In this document: positions 34,598 to 43,744 of the stretch, one piece after another | How the letters are laid out: each line of letters starts with the position of its first letter | Position numbering within the stretch: the stretch's first letter is position 1 | Assembly (NCBI RefSeq): GCF_905120345.1 | Contig: NZ_CAJHOA010000002.1 | Coordinates: 415,773 to 479,772 of the forward strand | DNA length: 64,000 nucleotides | DNA from: Denitrificimonas caeni | GTDB taxonomy: Bacteria; Pseudomonadota; Gammaproteobacteria; Pseudomonadales; Pseudomonadaceae | Direction of reading: 5' to 3' | The notes under the pieces: generated by a model | The model's input: only the letters and a program-made list of their open reading frames with translations | Told to the model about the DNA's origin: nothing | The model's database searches: none | Program-made: the position numbers and the translations under genes

Positions 34598-36517
34598 ATG
34601 ATACGAATCTCAGAACTTACCCTACAACGTGGTCCTCTTCGCTTACTGGAAAATGCAGAATTAACCCTGCACCCAGGGCATAAAGTCGGCTTAATTGGCG
34701 CCAATGGCGCTGGCAAATCCAGCCTCTTCGCCTTACTGCGCGGTCAATTGCATCCCGATGCAGGCGATTGCGCTTTACCGGCCAACTGGCGTATTGCGCA
34801 TATGCGCCAAGAAATCGATGCGCCCGATCGCAACGCGATTGATTATGTCCTCGATGGCGACACGCACTTACGTGATATTCAACAACAGTTGGCCAGTGCC
34901 GAGCAGCTGCACGATGGTGCTGAGCTGGGCCGTTTGCATGCCGAACTGGATAGCGCCGATGCCTATACCGCAGATGCGCGCGCGCGCAAATTATTGGCTG
35001 GTTTAGGTTTCCTCGAAGAGCAAATGGACAACCAAGTCAACAGCTTCTCCGGCGGCTGGCGCATGCGTTTAAATCTAGCGCAAGCCTTGATGTGTCCTTC
35101 CGATTTACTGCTGCTCGATGAGCCCACCAACCACTTAGACCTTGATGCGATTCTCTGGCTGGAAGGCTGGCTACAAAACTACACTGGCACCTTACTGCTG
35201 ATTTCCCACGACCGTGACTTTCTCGATGCTGTCGTCGGCCATATCGTGCATGTCGACCAGCAGAAACTGACCCTGTACCGCGGTGGCTACACAGCTTTTG
35301 AACGCGCACGCGCCGAACGCATGATGCAACAACAGCAAGCCTTCGAAAAACAACAAGCCCAGCGCGCGCATATGGAAGACTTCATTCGCCGCTTTAAAGC
35401 CAAAGCCAGTAAAGCACGGCAAGCACAAAGCCGGGTCAAAGCCTTGGAGCGTATGGAAGACATCGCGGCGGCGCACTTTGACTCACCCTTTGATTTTATT
35501 TTCCGTGAGTCCAATAAAGTCTCCAGTCCGCTGCTGGATCTGCATAATGCCCAGCTCGGTTATGACCCAGCACAGCCTATTTTAAGCAATGTAAAGCTGC
35601 AGCTGGTGCCTGGGGCGCGGATTGCTTTACTCGGCCCCAATGGTGCCGGTAAGTCGACCCTGATCAAAAGCATTATGAATGATCTACCCCTGCTGGGCGG
35701 CAAGCTCACCTGCGGTGAAAACCTCGTGATCGGCTATTTTGCTCAGCATCAATTGGACTCGCTTGATCCCAAGGCCAGCCCCTTACTGCATGTACAGCGC
35801 ATCGCTCCCGATGAGCGCGAGCAAGTATTGCGCGATTTTCTCGGCGGTTTTGATTTCCGTGGCAAACGCTGTGATGAGCCGGTGCTGAATTTCTCTGGCG
35901 GTGAAAAAGCCCGTTTAGCCTTAGCGCTGATTGCGTGGGGCAAACCCAACTTACTGCTGCTCGATGAGCCGACCAACCACCTTGATTTAGAAATGCGCCA
36001 AGCGCTGAGCATGGCGCTGCAAGAGTTCTCCGGCGCACTGCTGCTGGTCTCGCACGACCGTCACTTGATTAAAAGCACGGTTGATGAGTTGTACCTTGTT
36101 GCCGAAGGTCACGTACAAGAGTTTGAGGGTGATCTTGAGGATTACAGCAAATGGCTCAGCGATTACCGTTTGCGCCAGCAGGCCAGCGTCACTACGGGCG
36201 ATGTGGATAACTCTGACAAAGTTGACCGCAAGGCTCAGCGTCAAGCGGCGGCTGACATGCGTAAACAGCTGGCACCCCTGCGTAAACAAGCCGATACACT
36301 GGAAAAGCAACTGGATAAAATTCAAAAAGAATTAGTGGCGTTGGAAACCATCTTGGCCGATAACAGTCTCTATGAACAGGCACAAAAAGATCAACTTAAG
36401 ATCTATCTGAGCCAGCAAAGCCAACTGTTACAGCAACAATCGCAACTTGAAGAAACGTGGCTAATGCACTTAGAAGAGCTGGAGCTATTACAGAATGAGC
36501 TTGAGGCCAACCTATGA
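34598..36517 (+). CDS. yheS: ABC-F ATPase, YheS-type
   Basis: A 639-residue soluble ABC-F protein with two ATPase domains and no membrane part. Walker A: GANGAGKSS and GPNGAGKST. Signature motifs: FSGGWRMRLNLAQALM and FSGGEKARLALALIAW. Walker B: LLLLDEPTNHLD in both halves. An Arg/Lys-rich linker at about 240-310 includes RRFKAKASKARQAQSRVKAL, and a C-terminal coiled coil occupies 555-639. ABC-F proteins bind the ribosomal E site and resolve stalled or drug-blocked translation. Length fits YheS. The ATG at 34598 is chosen, and the frame upstream is not conserved. It overlaps the next gene by 4 bases (ATGA). Confidence 0.93.
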   Translation: MIRISELTLQRGPLRLLENAELTLHPGHKVGLIGANGAGKSSLFALLRGQLHPDAGDCALPANWRIAHMRQEIDAPDRNAIDYVLDGDTHLRDIQQQLASAEQLHDGAELGRLHAELDSADAYTADARARKLLAGLGFLEEQMDNQVNSFSGGWRMRLNLAQALMCPSDLLLLDEPTNHLDLDAILWLEGWLQNYTGTLLLISHDRDFLDAVVGHIVHVDQQKLTLYRGGYTAFERARAERMMQQQQAFEKQQAQRAHMEDFIRRFKAKASKARQAQSRVKALERMEDIAAAHFDSPFDFIFRESNKVSSPLLDLHNAQLGYDPAQPILSNVKLQLVPGARIALLGPNGAGKSTLIKSIMNDLPLLGGKLTCGENLVIGYFAQHQLDSLDPKASPLLHVQRIAPDEREQVLRDFLGGFDFRGKRCDEPVLNFSGGEKARLALALIAWGKPNLLLLDEPTNHLDLEMRQALSMALQEFSGALLLVSHDRHLIKSTVDELYLVAEGHVQEFEGDLEDYSKWLSDYRLRQQASVTTGDVDNSDKVDRKAQRQAAADMRKQLAPLRKQADTLEKQLDKIQKELVALETILADNSLYEQAQKDQLKIYLSQQSQLLQQQSQLEETWLMHLEELELLQNELEANL

Positions 36518-37086
36518 CGCAATGGTTTGAAGAGTGGGCGGTGGACTGGTTTAGCTTGTTAATTCCAGGCGGGCAAATTCTGTTAATTGCTCTCACCGCC
36601 TGGTTATTACAGCGCTTATTAGCGCGCGGCCTGACCAGTTTGGCCGGACGCTACCATATGCCGCCGAGCATGCTACTACCGCTGCGCGGCGCGATCCGTT
36701 GGTTGGTGATGGGTAGCGCCTTGATGCTGATCTTGGAGCGCTTCGGTGTCTCCGCCAGCGTACTCTGGACGGCTCTGACTGGTTTTGTCGCAGTGGCGGC
36801 GATTGCCTTCTTTGCGATATGGAGCGTACTGTCCAACATTTTCTGTGCTGCGCTGATCTTCACCGTTGGCCCGTTTCGTCTTGGCGACCGTGTTGAGGTG
36901 TTGGAAAGCGCTGACAAACTTGGCGTTCGTGGGCGCGTGGTGACAATCAATATCTTCTACACCACCCTTGAGGATCTAAGCGAAGGCAATGAAGGTGCGC
37001 TGCTACAAATACCTAACAGTTTATTTTTTCAAAAAGTTATCCGGCGCTGGCGTGGTCCAGAGCTTCCTCAACCCTCTGAGAAATAA
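36514..37086 (+). CDS. Small mechanosensitive channel (MscS) family protein
   Basis: A 190-residue inner-membrane protein of the MscS superfamily. Three transmembrane helices (about 17-37, 60-80, 88-112) lead into the beta domain (FRLGDRVEVLES...GRVVTINIFYTTLE and IPNSLFFQK). The pore helix FVAVAAIAFFAIWSVLSNIF corresponds to MscS TM3. It is shorter than E. coli MscS because the C-terminal alpha/beta domain is missing, as in many small family members. It is translationally coupled to the yheS-like gene. Confidence 0.88.
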   Translation: MTQWFEEWAVDWFSLLIPGGQILLIALTAWLLQRLLARGLTSLAGRYHMPPSMLLPLRGAIRWLVMGSALMLILERFGVSASVLWTALTGFVAVAAIAFFAIWSVLSNIFCAALIFTVGPFRLGDRVEVLESADKLGVRGRVVTINIFYTTLEDLSEGNEGALLQIPNSLFFQKVIRRWRGPELPQPSEK

Positions 37087-37091
37087 CCTCT

Positions 37092-37856
37092 ATGGAATGG
37101 CTGACTAACCCAGAAATCTGGATTGCCTTTTTCACCCTAACCGCACTGGAAATTGTGCTGGGTATCGATAATATTATTTTTATTTCGATTCTAGTCAGCC
37201 GCCTACCCGTCCACCAGCAAGCTAAAGGCCGCATCATTGGCTTAAGCCTCGCCATGGGCACACGTATTTTGTTGCTGCTTTCCATCACTTGGATTATGCG
37301 TCTGACCAACGACCTGTTTGCAATTATGGGGCAAGGCTTCTCAGGGCGTGATTTGATCTTATTCTTTGGTGGTTTATTTCTTTTATTTAAGAGTACCAGA
37401 GAGATTTGGCACAGCGTTGAAGGTGAAGAAGAATCTGCACAGGGCGCAGGCGTTAAAGCCGGTTTTGTCAGCGTGATCTTACAAATTGCCGTGATTGATA
37501 TTATTTTCTCACTGGATTCTGTAATTACCGCGGTGGGCTTGGTACAGCATGTGCCGGTAATGGTCGCGGCGATTATGATCTCTATTCTGATTATGATGCT
37601 GTCAGCCAGCACCATCAGCGCCTTTATTGAAAAACACCCTTCGCTCAAAGTGCTGGCCTTATCTTTTTTAATTGTGGTCGGTACTTTATTGATTGCCGAA
37701 GCCTTTGGCGTGCATGTGCCAAAAGGCTATATCTACTTTGCTATGGCGTTTTCTTTAGGCGTTGAAGCGCTCAATATTAAAATGCGTAACGCAGTGAAGC
37801 TCAAGCGCTCTTTAACTGCGTCACACGCGGTTGATAAAGACCTGCCCACGCCATAA
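37092..37856 (+). CDS. TerC-family integral membrane protein
   Basis: A 254-residue membrane protein with seven or so hydrophobic segments and the TerC signatures LEIVLGIDNIIFISIL near residue 20 and DIIFSLDSVITAVG near 138, each with acidic residues in the membrane. TerC proteins are linked to tellurite resistance and, more recently, to Mn2+ export or metalation of secreted enzymes. It starts five bases after the MscS-like gene and is cotranscribed with it. The YaiI gene follows. Confidence 0.92.
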   Translation: MEWLTNPEIWIAFFTLTALEIVLGIDNIIFISILVSRLPVHQQAKGRIIGLSLAMGTRILLLLSITWIMRLTNDLFAIMGQGFSGRDLILFFGGLFLLFKSTREIWHSVEGEEESAQGAGVKAGFVSVILQIAVIDIIFSLDSVITAVGLVQHVPVMVAAIMISILIMMLSASTISAFIEKHPSLKVLALSFLIVVGTLLIAEAFGVHVPKGYIYFAMAFSLGVEALNIKMRNAVKLKRSLTASHAVDKDLPTP

Positions 37857-37923
37857 AACACCATGCAATACACTGCCTCTCAGCGCTCCAGCAGCGCTGA
37901 GATCATGTTCTGGAGTAATTGTT

Positions 37924-38424
37924 ATGCGCGTCTGGATTGATGCCGATGCCTGTCCACGCTTAGCCCGTGATCAAGTGATCAAGTTCGCTTTAAAGCGCAA
38001 CTTCTCAGTCATTTTAGTCGCCGGACAAGCCCAGCCACGGCCCAACTTTGCCTGTGTACAACTGATTGTCGTCCCCAGTGGCCCAGATGCCGCCGATGAC
38101 TATATCGTGGAAAACGCACAGGCCAATGAACTGGTGATTTGCAGTGATATTCCACTGGCCGATCGCCTACTTAAAAATAAAGCGATCGCACTGGATCCGC
38201 GTGGCAATGAGTTTACCGAGCGCAATATGGGTGATCGCTTAGCCATGCGTAATCTATTTACCGATTTGCGCGATCAAGGGCAGATGTCCGGCGGCCAACG
38301 CGCCTATGATGAGCGCGACAAGCAAGCTTTTGCCAATGCCCTGGATCGCATTCTTACGCGTCTAGCCAAACTGCCCAGCAATGCCTCAGCCAACCAAGTA
38401 AGTGCCAGTACTGACAGCAATTAA
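37924..38424 (+). CDS. yaiI: YaiI/YqxD (UPF0178) family protein
   Basis: A 166-residue protein with the UPF0178 (DUF188) pattern: WIDADACPRLARDQVIKFA at the start, DAADDYIVENAQ, ICSDIPLADRLL, and GNEFTERNMGDRLAMRN. The fold is PIN-like and a nuclease role has been suggested, but function is not established. The ATG at 37924 follows a GGAG ribosome site. The last 39 bases overlap the 3' end of the convergent thioesterase gene. The matching C-terminal tail (NQVSASTDSN) is low-complexity. Confidence 0.93.
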   Translation: MRVWIDADACPRLARDQVIKFALKRNFSVILVAGQAQPRPNFACVQLIVVPSGPDAADDYIVENAQANELVICSDIPLADRLLKNKAIALDPRGNEFTERNMGDRLAMRNLFTDLRDQGQMSGGQRAYDERDKQAFANALDRILTRLAKLPSNASANQVSASTDSN

Positions 38425-38850
38425 ATACCCTTCATCGTTGTGCAACTCGGTGCGCACCACCGCCACTTTATTACCCGTACGCAACACCGTGGCCACCGCA
38501 TCAAAACGTTGGCCGCGTCCTGGGCGCAAATAGTCAACGCGCATATCAATGGTGCCCAACTTCGACATGCTCATCATTCGCTCAACGACCGGCAGTTCAG
38601 GTAGACGCTGCAAGGCACCAATTAAAGCCATAGCACCACCGGCCACATCTAAAATCGAAGCAATCACGCCACCATGCAAAATACCTTGAATATGATTGCC
38701 CACCAACTCTTCGCGCATCGAGACATGCATACGTACGTGTTCAGTGGACAATGAATCCACTTGAATCCCTACTAAGCTGTTAAAAGGTATTTGATCAAAA
38801 AAATACTGCGCCGCTTGCAGTAACTCTGGAGCCAGTTCTGTTGCATTCAT
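38386..38850 (-). CDS. Hot-dog fold thioesterase (PaaI/YigI-like)
   Basis: A 154-residue hot-dog thioesterase. The motif GILHGGVIASILDVAGG at about 58-74 contains the His-Gly-Gly and the catalytic Asp region, and the central MRVDYLRPGRGQRF and TGTYLV strands follow. It probably hydrolyses acyl-CoA or aromatic acyl-CoA esters, with substrate unknown. The start is the ATG at 38850. A GTG at 38853 is equally placed after an AGGA ribosome site. The gene ends inside the yaiI coding sequence. Confidence 0.9.
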   Translation of the reverse strand: MNATELAPELLQAAQYFFDQIPFNSLVGIQVDSLSTEHVRMHVSMREELVGNHIQGILHGGVIASILDVAGGAMALIGALQRLPELPVVERMMSMSKLGTIDMRVDYLRPGRGQRFDAVATVLRTGNKVAVVRTELHNDEGYLIAVSTGTYLVG

Positions 38851-39008
38851 CACAGAGTCATCCTGCCTGTATTGTGTTTAATGACCGTATGTTAGAAAAC
38901 CATTCAACACAATTGGTTTTTATTGTTCAATACAGCACTAAAGATTGTGCTCACCTGCGGCGAGTAGATTGCGCACGACAGTCGGCAAGCACATGGTGTG
39001 CCTGGCAA

Positions 39009-39662
39009 TTAGGCCATGGCGAGAACCTGTTCAACCAGTTTATTAATCCCTTTCGCCGCTTCAGCGATCGATTGCGCCAGCATATAAGCTGGAGTGGTCA
39101 CCAAACGGTTGGCCTCATCTACCACAATGCCATCCACCGCACAGTCTTGATGAACCGCACCCATTTGCGTCATCACTGCAGCAGTATCGGCATCATTACC
39201 AATGGTGCAGCTGACGCCTTGGCCAAAAATTTTCGCGGATAAGGCTGGCGAGATACAGATTAAGCCGACAGGTTTCTTCGCCTCTTTAAATTGCAGAATA
39301 GCTTTTAAGGTATCCTCTTGCACGCTGCAGTCAGCGCCTTTACTGGCAAAATCTGACAGATTACTCGCCACACCAAAACCACCAGGCAAAATCACCGCAT
39401 CAAAATCCGCAGCTTTGAGCTCGCGTATATCACGCGATTTACCACGAGTAATTCGCCCTGACTCAACCAGCACATTGCGCTGCTCATCCATTTTCTCGCC
39501 AGTTTGATGATTAATCACCGCTGCTTGGGCGATATCAGGCGCGAAATATTCAACCTGCGCTCCCAACTGATCCAATCGTAAAGCGGTCAGTACCGTCTCA
39601 TTAATTTCTGCGCCATCAAAGACACCACATCCCGATAAGATGATCGCTACTTTCTTGCTCAT
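39009..39662 (-). CDS. elbB: ElbB, DJ-1/PfpI-family glyoxalase-like protein
   Basis: A 217-residue protein of the DJ-1/PfpI superfamily, exactly the length of E. coli ElbB. It begins SKKVAIILSGCGVFDGAEINE and has PGGFGVASNLSDFA and ICISPALSAKIF, where Cys lies in the nucleophile-elbow position. ElbB has glyoxalase activity in vitro and has been linked to early isoprenoid synthesis. The ATG at 39662 has a strong GAGGAG ribosome site. It is transcribed alone. Confidence 0.95.
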   Translation of the reverse strand: MSKKVAIILSGCGVFDGAEINETVLTALRLDQLGAQVEYFAPDIAQAAVINHQTGEKMDEQRNVLVESGRITRGKSRDIRELKAADFDAVILPGGFGVASNLSDFASKGADCSVQEDTLKAILQFKEAKKPVGLICISPALSAKIFGQGVSCTIGNDADTAAVMTQMGAVHQDCAVDGIVVDEANRLVTTPAYMLAQSIAEAAKGINKLVEQVLAMA

Positions 39663-39866
39663 GATGCTCTCCTCGCTTATTAAATGTGTGACTTTATTCA
39701 TACCACGAGGCAGCGCTTTACGCCAATCGTGATTTACCTAATGCCTCTCACCTACCTGCACCACGCAAGACAAGCATTAAAAATCAGCTAGAGTTAGAAA
39801 AAAACTGCCTGCCCTCTATACTGATGCAGTGTTGTGCGCTATTGCCAGTCAAAGTGGGTAAATTAA

Positions 39867-41801
39867 GTGATCCTATATATAGCGGAGAAGCCCAGTGTCG
39901 GTCGAGCGGTGGCTGAGGTCTTACCTAAGCCACAGCAAAAGGGCGATGGTTTTATTAAAGTCGCCAACGGCGATGTGGTGACTTGGTGCATCGGCCACTT
40001 ACTCGAACAAGCCGAGCCTGAAGCCTATAACCCCGAGTATAAAAAATGGTGTAAAGCGCACTTACCCATAGTCCCCACTGAATGGCAACATCAGGTTAAA
40101 GCCGCGACTAAAAAGCAATTTAACGTGGTAAAAAAACTGGTGAAACAAGCAGATGTCTTGGTCAATATGGGCGACCCCGATCGTGTTGGCCAAATTCTGG
40201 TTGATGAAATCATTAACTATTGTGACGTGCCTAAAGACAAGCGCATGGCGGCACAGCGCTGCTTAATCAGCGACATGAACCCCGATGCAATCAAACGCTC
40301 ACTCAATGATATGCGCCGCAATAGCGATTTTATCCCCCTCGCCACCTCAGCCCTAGCACGCGCCCGTGCCGATTGGTTGTATGGGATTAATATGACGCGG
40401 CTCTGTACCTTGCAAGGCCAAGCCAGCGGCTATCAAGGCGTGCTCTCGGTTGGCCGCGTGCAAACGCCGATCTTAGGTTTGCTGGTGCACCGTGATCTTG
40501 AGATTGAGAACTTTGTCACTCAGCCTTTTTATGAGGTTTTTATTGAACTGCAAACAGACAAAGCGCAAAGCTACAGCGCCAAATGGAAACCCAGCGCCGC
40601 CTGTGAAGACTATATGGATGAAGACGGCCGCGTGCTGTTAAAAAAGCTCGCGGAAACCGTCCTGAGAAAAGTGATTAACCAACCCGGTCAGGTCGTAGCC
40701 GTCCGCCAAAGCGTGAAAAAACAAGCCGCGCCCCTGCCCTATAACCTATCGTCATTGCAAATCGATGCCTCCAATCGCTTTAATTTCAACGCACAAAAGA
40801 CCTTGGACATTTGCCAAAAGCTCTACGAAACCCACAAGCTGCTGACCTACCCACGCTCCGACTGCCGCTACTTACCTAAAGGCCACTACAGCGATAAGCA
40901 TTCAGTCACTCAGGCCATTGCGCAAAGCAGCCCTGCACTGGCTCAGGCCGTTAAAAACGCTGATTTATCACTCAGATCTAAAGCCTGGGATGACGCCAAG
41001 GTCAGCACCCACCACGCCATTATTCCCACCAGTCGCGCGGTTGATGCCAGCCGTTTAGCCGCCGATGAACAAAAAATCTATGCCTTAGTCGCTCGGCAAT
41101 ACTTAATGCAGTTTTACCCGCCCTTTAGCTATCAGGAAAAGCAAATTGATACTGAGGTGGGCGGCGGTCTGTTTATCAGTCGGCAAAAAGAAGTGCTGCA
41201 CAACGGCTGGAAAGCCCTGCTGCCCGAGCGCAAAGCCAACCCTGAAGACACAGAGTTTTCGGCGCTACAACTCCCCAAGGTCGTCAAAGGCGAAAACGTG
41301 TTCTGTACCGATGGCCGTTTGCATGAAAAACAAACCAGCCCTCCCAAGCATTTTACTGACGCCACTTTACTCGGTGCCATGACCGGCATCGCGCGCTATG
41401 TCGCTGATCCTGAGATCAAAAAAGTGCTGCGTGAGACCGACGGTTTAGGCACCGAAGCCACTCGTGCAGGGATCATTGAGTTGCTGTTTAAGCGCGGTTT
41501 TCTGATCAAACACGGCAAAGAAATCCATGCCACTGAAGTCGGCCGACGTTTAATCTTGGCTCTGCCTGAAGTGATGGTCTTACCCGATATGACTGCGCAC
41601 TGGGAATCGCAGCTTGAAGCCATTGCAGAAAAGCGCATCAGCTATAAGCAATTTATGACGCCCATGCTGGATGGACTGAATAGCTTGGTTGAGCAGGTTG
41701 CGATGATTCGCTTTGCTGGCTTGCAAGGTCAGGGCAAGGCACCGGTGCGTAGAAAGAAGACGATAAAGCGGAGCGTTAGAAGTCCAGCAAAACCTGTATG
41801 A
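39867..41801 (+). CDS. topB: DNA topoisomerase III
   Basis: A 644-residue type IA topoisomerase. The Toprim start ILYIAEKPSVGRAV and the active-site tyrosine Tyr328 in LLTYPRSD match E. coli topoisomerase III, even in numbering. GVLSVGRVQTPILGLLV and DGLGTEATRAGIIE are further conserved blocks. The acidic triad is unusual. Asp103 and Asp105 are in GDPDRVGQ, but the third residue, Glu107 in E. coli (DREGQ), is Val here. The C-terminus lacks zinc fingers and ends in a basic tail. The start is a GTG at 39867 with only a weak ribosome site. Function would be decatenation or resolution with a RecQ-type helicase. Confidence 0.93.
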   Translation: MILYIAEKPSVGRAVAEVLPKPQQKGDGFIKVANGDVVTWCIGHLLEQAEPEAYNPEYKKWCKAHLPIVPTEWQHQVKAATKKQFNVVKKLVKQADVLVNMGDPDRVGQILVDEIINYCDVPKDKRMAAQRCLISDMNPDAIKRSLNDMRRNSDFIPLATSALARARADWLYGINMTRLCTLQGQASGYQGVLSVGRVQTPILGLLVHRDLEIENFVTQPFYEVFIELQTDKAQSYSAKWKPSAACEDYMDEDGRVLLKKLAETVLRKVINQPGQVVAVRQSVKKQAAPLPYNLSSLQIDASNRFNFNAQKTLDICQKLYETHKLLTYPRSDCRYLPKGHYSDKHSVTQAIAQSSPALAQAVKNADLSLRSKAWDDAKVSTHHAIIPTSRAVDASRLAADEQKIYALVARQYLMQFYPPFSYQEKQIDTEVGGGLFISRQKEVLHNGWKALLPERKANPEDTEFSALQLPKVVKGENVFCTDGRLHEKQTSPPKHFTDATLLGAMTGIARYVADPEIKKVLRETDGLGTEATRAGIIELLFKRGFLIKHGKEIHATEVGRRLILALPEVMVLPDMTAHWESQLEAIAEKRISYKQFMTPMLDGLNSLVEQVAMIRFAGLQGQGKAPVRRKKTIKRSVRSPAKPV

Positions 41802-42056
41802 CACACCCTGATCACTTAATTTAGTAACCTTGGGTCATCAAGCGTTGTTACTCGATCACTTAAAAAACTATTGTGCGGCCATTACCATGACAAGCTGACG
41901 AACCATCAATGGGTTTATTGCCCTGTACTCAGCGCACTTTGGCAAAGTATAGTCGCCCGCGTGCTGTCACACAGACTCGGGCGCAAGTGCACGCTCGTGC
42001 TAGATTTACACCTCTAGATTTACACGCGCGATCGCAACCTCATTTTTAGGTGAACT

Positions 42057-43589
42057 ATGTCCACGCCCTCCCCCGATCCTAAGCGCTGGCTCGTACTTAT
42101 CGCGGTGATGCTGGCATTTCTGCCGGTTGTTTTGGACATGACCATCCTCCACGTTGCTGTGCCGACCCTGACTCAGGCGTTACGGGCGAGTAATACTCAG
42201 GTGCTGTGGATTATCGATATTTATCCGCTACTCATGGCGGGCCTGCTGGTGCCGATGGGGACGCTAGCCGACCGGATTGGTAACCGACCTATGCTGCTGA
42301 TCGGGCTTGCGGTCTTTGGGGTTGCATCGGGGCTGGCCGCCTTCGCGCCCAACACGGCTATGCTGATCGCCGCCCGTGTGCTGCTGGCGCTGGGCGGAGC
42401 GATGATCATGCCTTGCGTGCTGGGCATCATTCGCCGCACTTTTGAGGACGCCGCCGAGCGCGCGATGGCGCTCGGCCTATGGGGCATGGTCGGCGCGGCG
42501 GGCGCGGCGTTGGGTCCGCTGATTGGCGGCGCGCTGCTGGAACATTTCTGGTGGGGGTCAGTTTTTCTGATCAATGTGCCGCTGATGCTGGTGGTGGCGC
42601 CGGTGTGTTTTCTGCTGCTGTCGCGGGTCGAGGTGACCACGCCCAGCGCTTGGCCCATCGGACAGGCTCTTTTACTGATTGTGGGCATGATTGCGCTGGT
42701 GTACGGCATCAAGGCGGGCTTCGGCGCAACGCAAAGTCTGTCGGTCGTAATGCTTATTGTCACCCTAGGCATTGCGCTGCTGATTCTATTTGCACGCCAG
42801 CAATTACGCTCGGCCACGCCCATGCTGGATCTGACCTTATTCTCGCATCCAGCCATCATTGCGGGGATGATTATGGCGATGGTCTCAGTCGGCGCACTGG
42901 CTGGCGTTGAGCTGACGCTGGCGCAAGAGCTGCAATACGTGCTGGATAAAACACCGCTGCAGGCAGGGATTTTTATGATCCCCATTATGGCAGCAGCCGC
43001 GGTTGGCGGCCCAATCGCCGGTCGTTTATCGAATCTTTTCGGCCTACGCCCGCTGGCCTGCCTGTCGCTATTTATCGCGGCCGGAGCCCTTGCTGGATTG
43101 GCCTTCAGCGATTTTCATGCTCCAGGCTTAGTGGTTCCTGTGCTGCTGGCGCTTCTGGGTCTGACGCTGAGCATCGGGTTGACCGCTTCCTCTATCGCCA
43201 TTATGGGTTCGGTCGAAGCCAGCAAAGGCGGCGCCGCGGGTTCATTGGAGGCGACCAGTTACGAGCTGGGTACGGGGCTTGGTATCACCTTATTTGGTGT
43301 TTTTATGTCGAGTGCTTTTGCTCGAGCACTGCGCGTGCCTGCAGATTTAGCACCCGATCTGGCCCGACGCGCGGCGCGCTCTATTGGAGATACCTATCTA
43401 GTCGCAGCTGAGCTGTCCGCCGATCAGGGCGCGGCACTCATCGCCGCAGGTAAGGCGGCCTTCACAACAACGCATACGCTACTGCTCTCGACCTCAGCAG
43501 GGATGATTGGCCTATTAGGCATCGTCGTATTTTTCCTGTTGGCCAGCTATCGGGGCACCAGCGTTAGTTCGCATAAGGATGCAGCTTGA
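42057..43589 (+). CDS. MFS drug efflux transporter, SmvA/DHA2-like
   Basis: A 510-residue major facilitator with 14 predicted helices (DHA2, quaternary ammonium / methyl viologen efflux SmvA type). The motif-A-like GTLADRIGNRPML and the D1 motif LDMTILHVAVPTL near residue 25 are present. ALGLWGMVGAAGAALGPLIGG corresponds to motif C of antiporters. The segment is clearly richer in GC than its neighbours, with codons ending in G/C, which suggests acquisition by transfer. The ATG follows an AGGTGA ribosome site. No regulator lies next to it. Confidence 0.9.
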   Translation: MSTPSPDPKRWLVLIAVMLAFLPVVLDMTILHVAVPTLTQALRASNTQVLWIIDIYPLLMAGLLVPMGTLADRIGNRPMLLIGLAVFGVASGLAAFAPNTAMLIAARVLLALGGAMIMPCVLGIIRRTFEDAAERAMALGLWGMVGAAGAALGPLIGGALLEHFWWGSVFLINVPLMLVVAPVCFLLLSRVEVTTPSAWPIGQALLLIVGMIALVYGIKAGFGATQSLSVVMLIVTLGIALLILFARQQLRSATPMLDLTLFSHPAIIAGMIMAMVSVGALAGVELTLAQELQYVLDKTPLQAGIFMIPIMAAAAVGGPIAGRLSNLFGLRPLACLSLFIAAGALAGLAFSDFHAPGLVVPVLLALLGLTLSIGLTASSIAIMGSVEASKGGAAGSLEATSYELGTGLGITLFGVFMSSAFARALRVPADLAPDLARRAARSIGDTYLVAAELSADQGAALIAAGKAAFTTTHTLLLSTSAGMIGLLGIVVFFLLASYRGTSVSSHKDAA

Positions 43590-43672
43590 GGGATGATTTG
43601 ACCTTGGCATGTCCAGCACTGCAAAGTCGCTGGCAAGGTGCCCAGACTGACTGAGTGTTGACGCCCTACTGA

Positions 43673-43708
43673 CGTTTTCAGCAGCAATCTATGCATCCAC
43701 TGAAAACG
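43673..43708. terminator. Hairpin between convergent genes
   Basis: CGTTTTCAG (43673-43681) pairs with CTGAAAACG (43700-43708) around an 18-base loop, between the MFS gene and a convergent secreted-protein gene. The T-tract is weak on the plus strand (CCTTATTAG). Confidence 0.45.
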
Positions 43709-43744
43709 CCTTATTAGCTTAAATAAATGCGCCACTATCAATAG

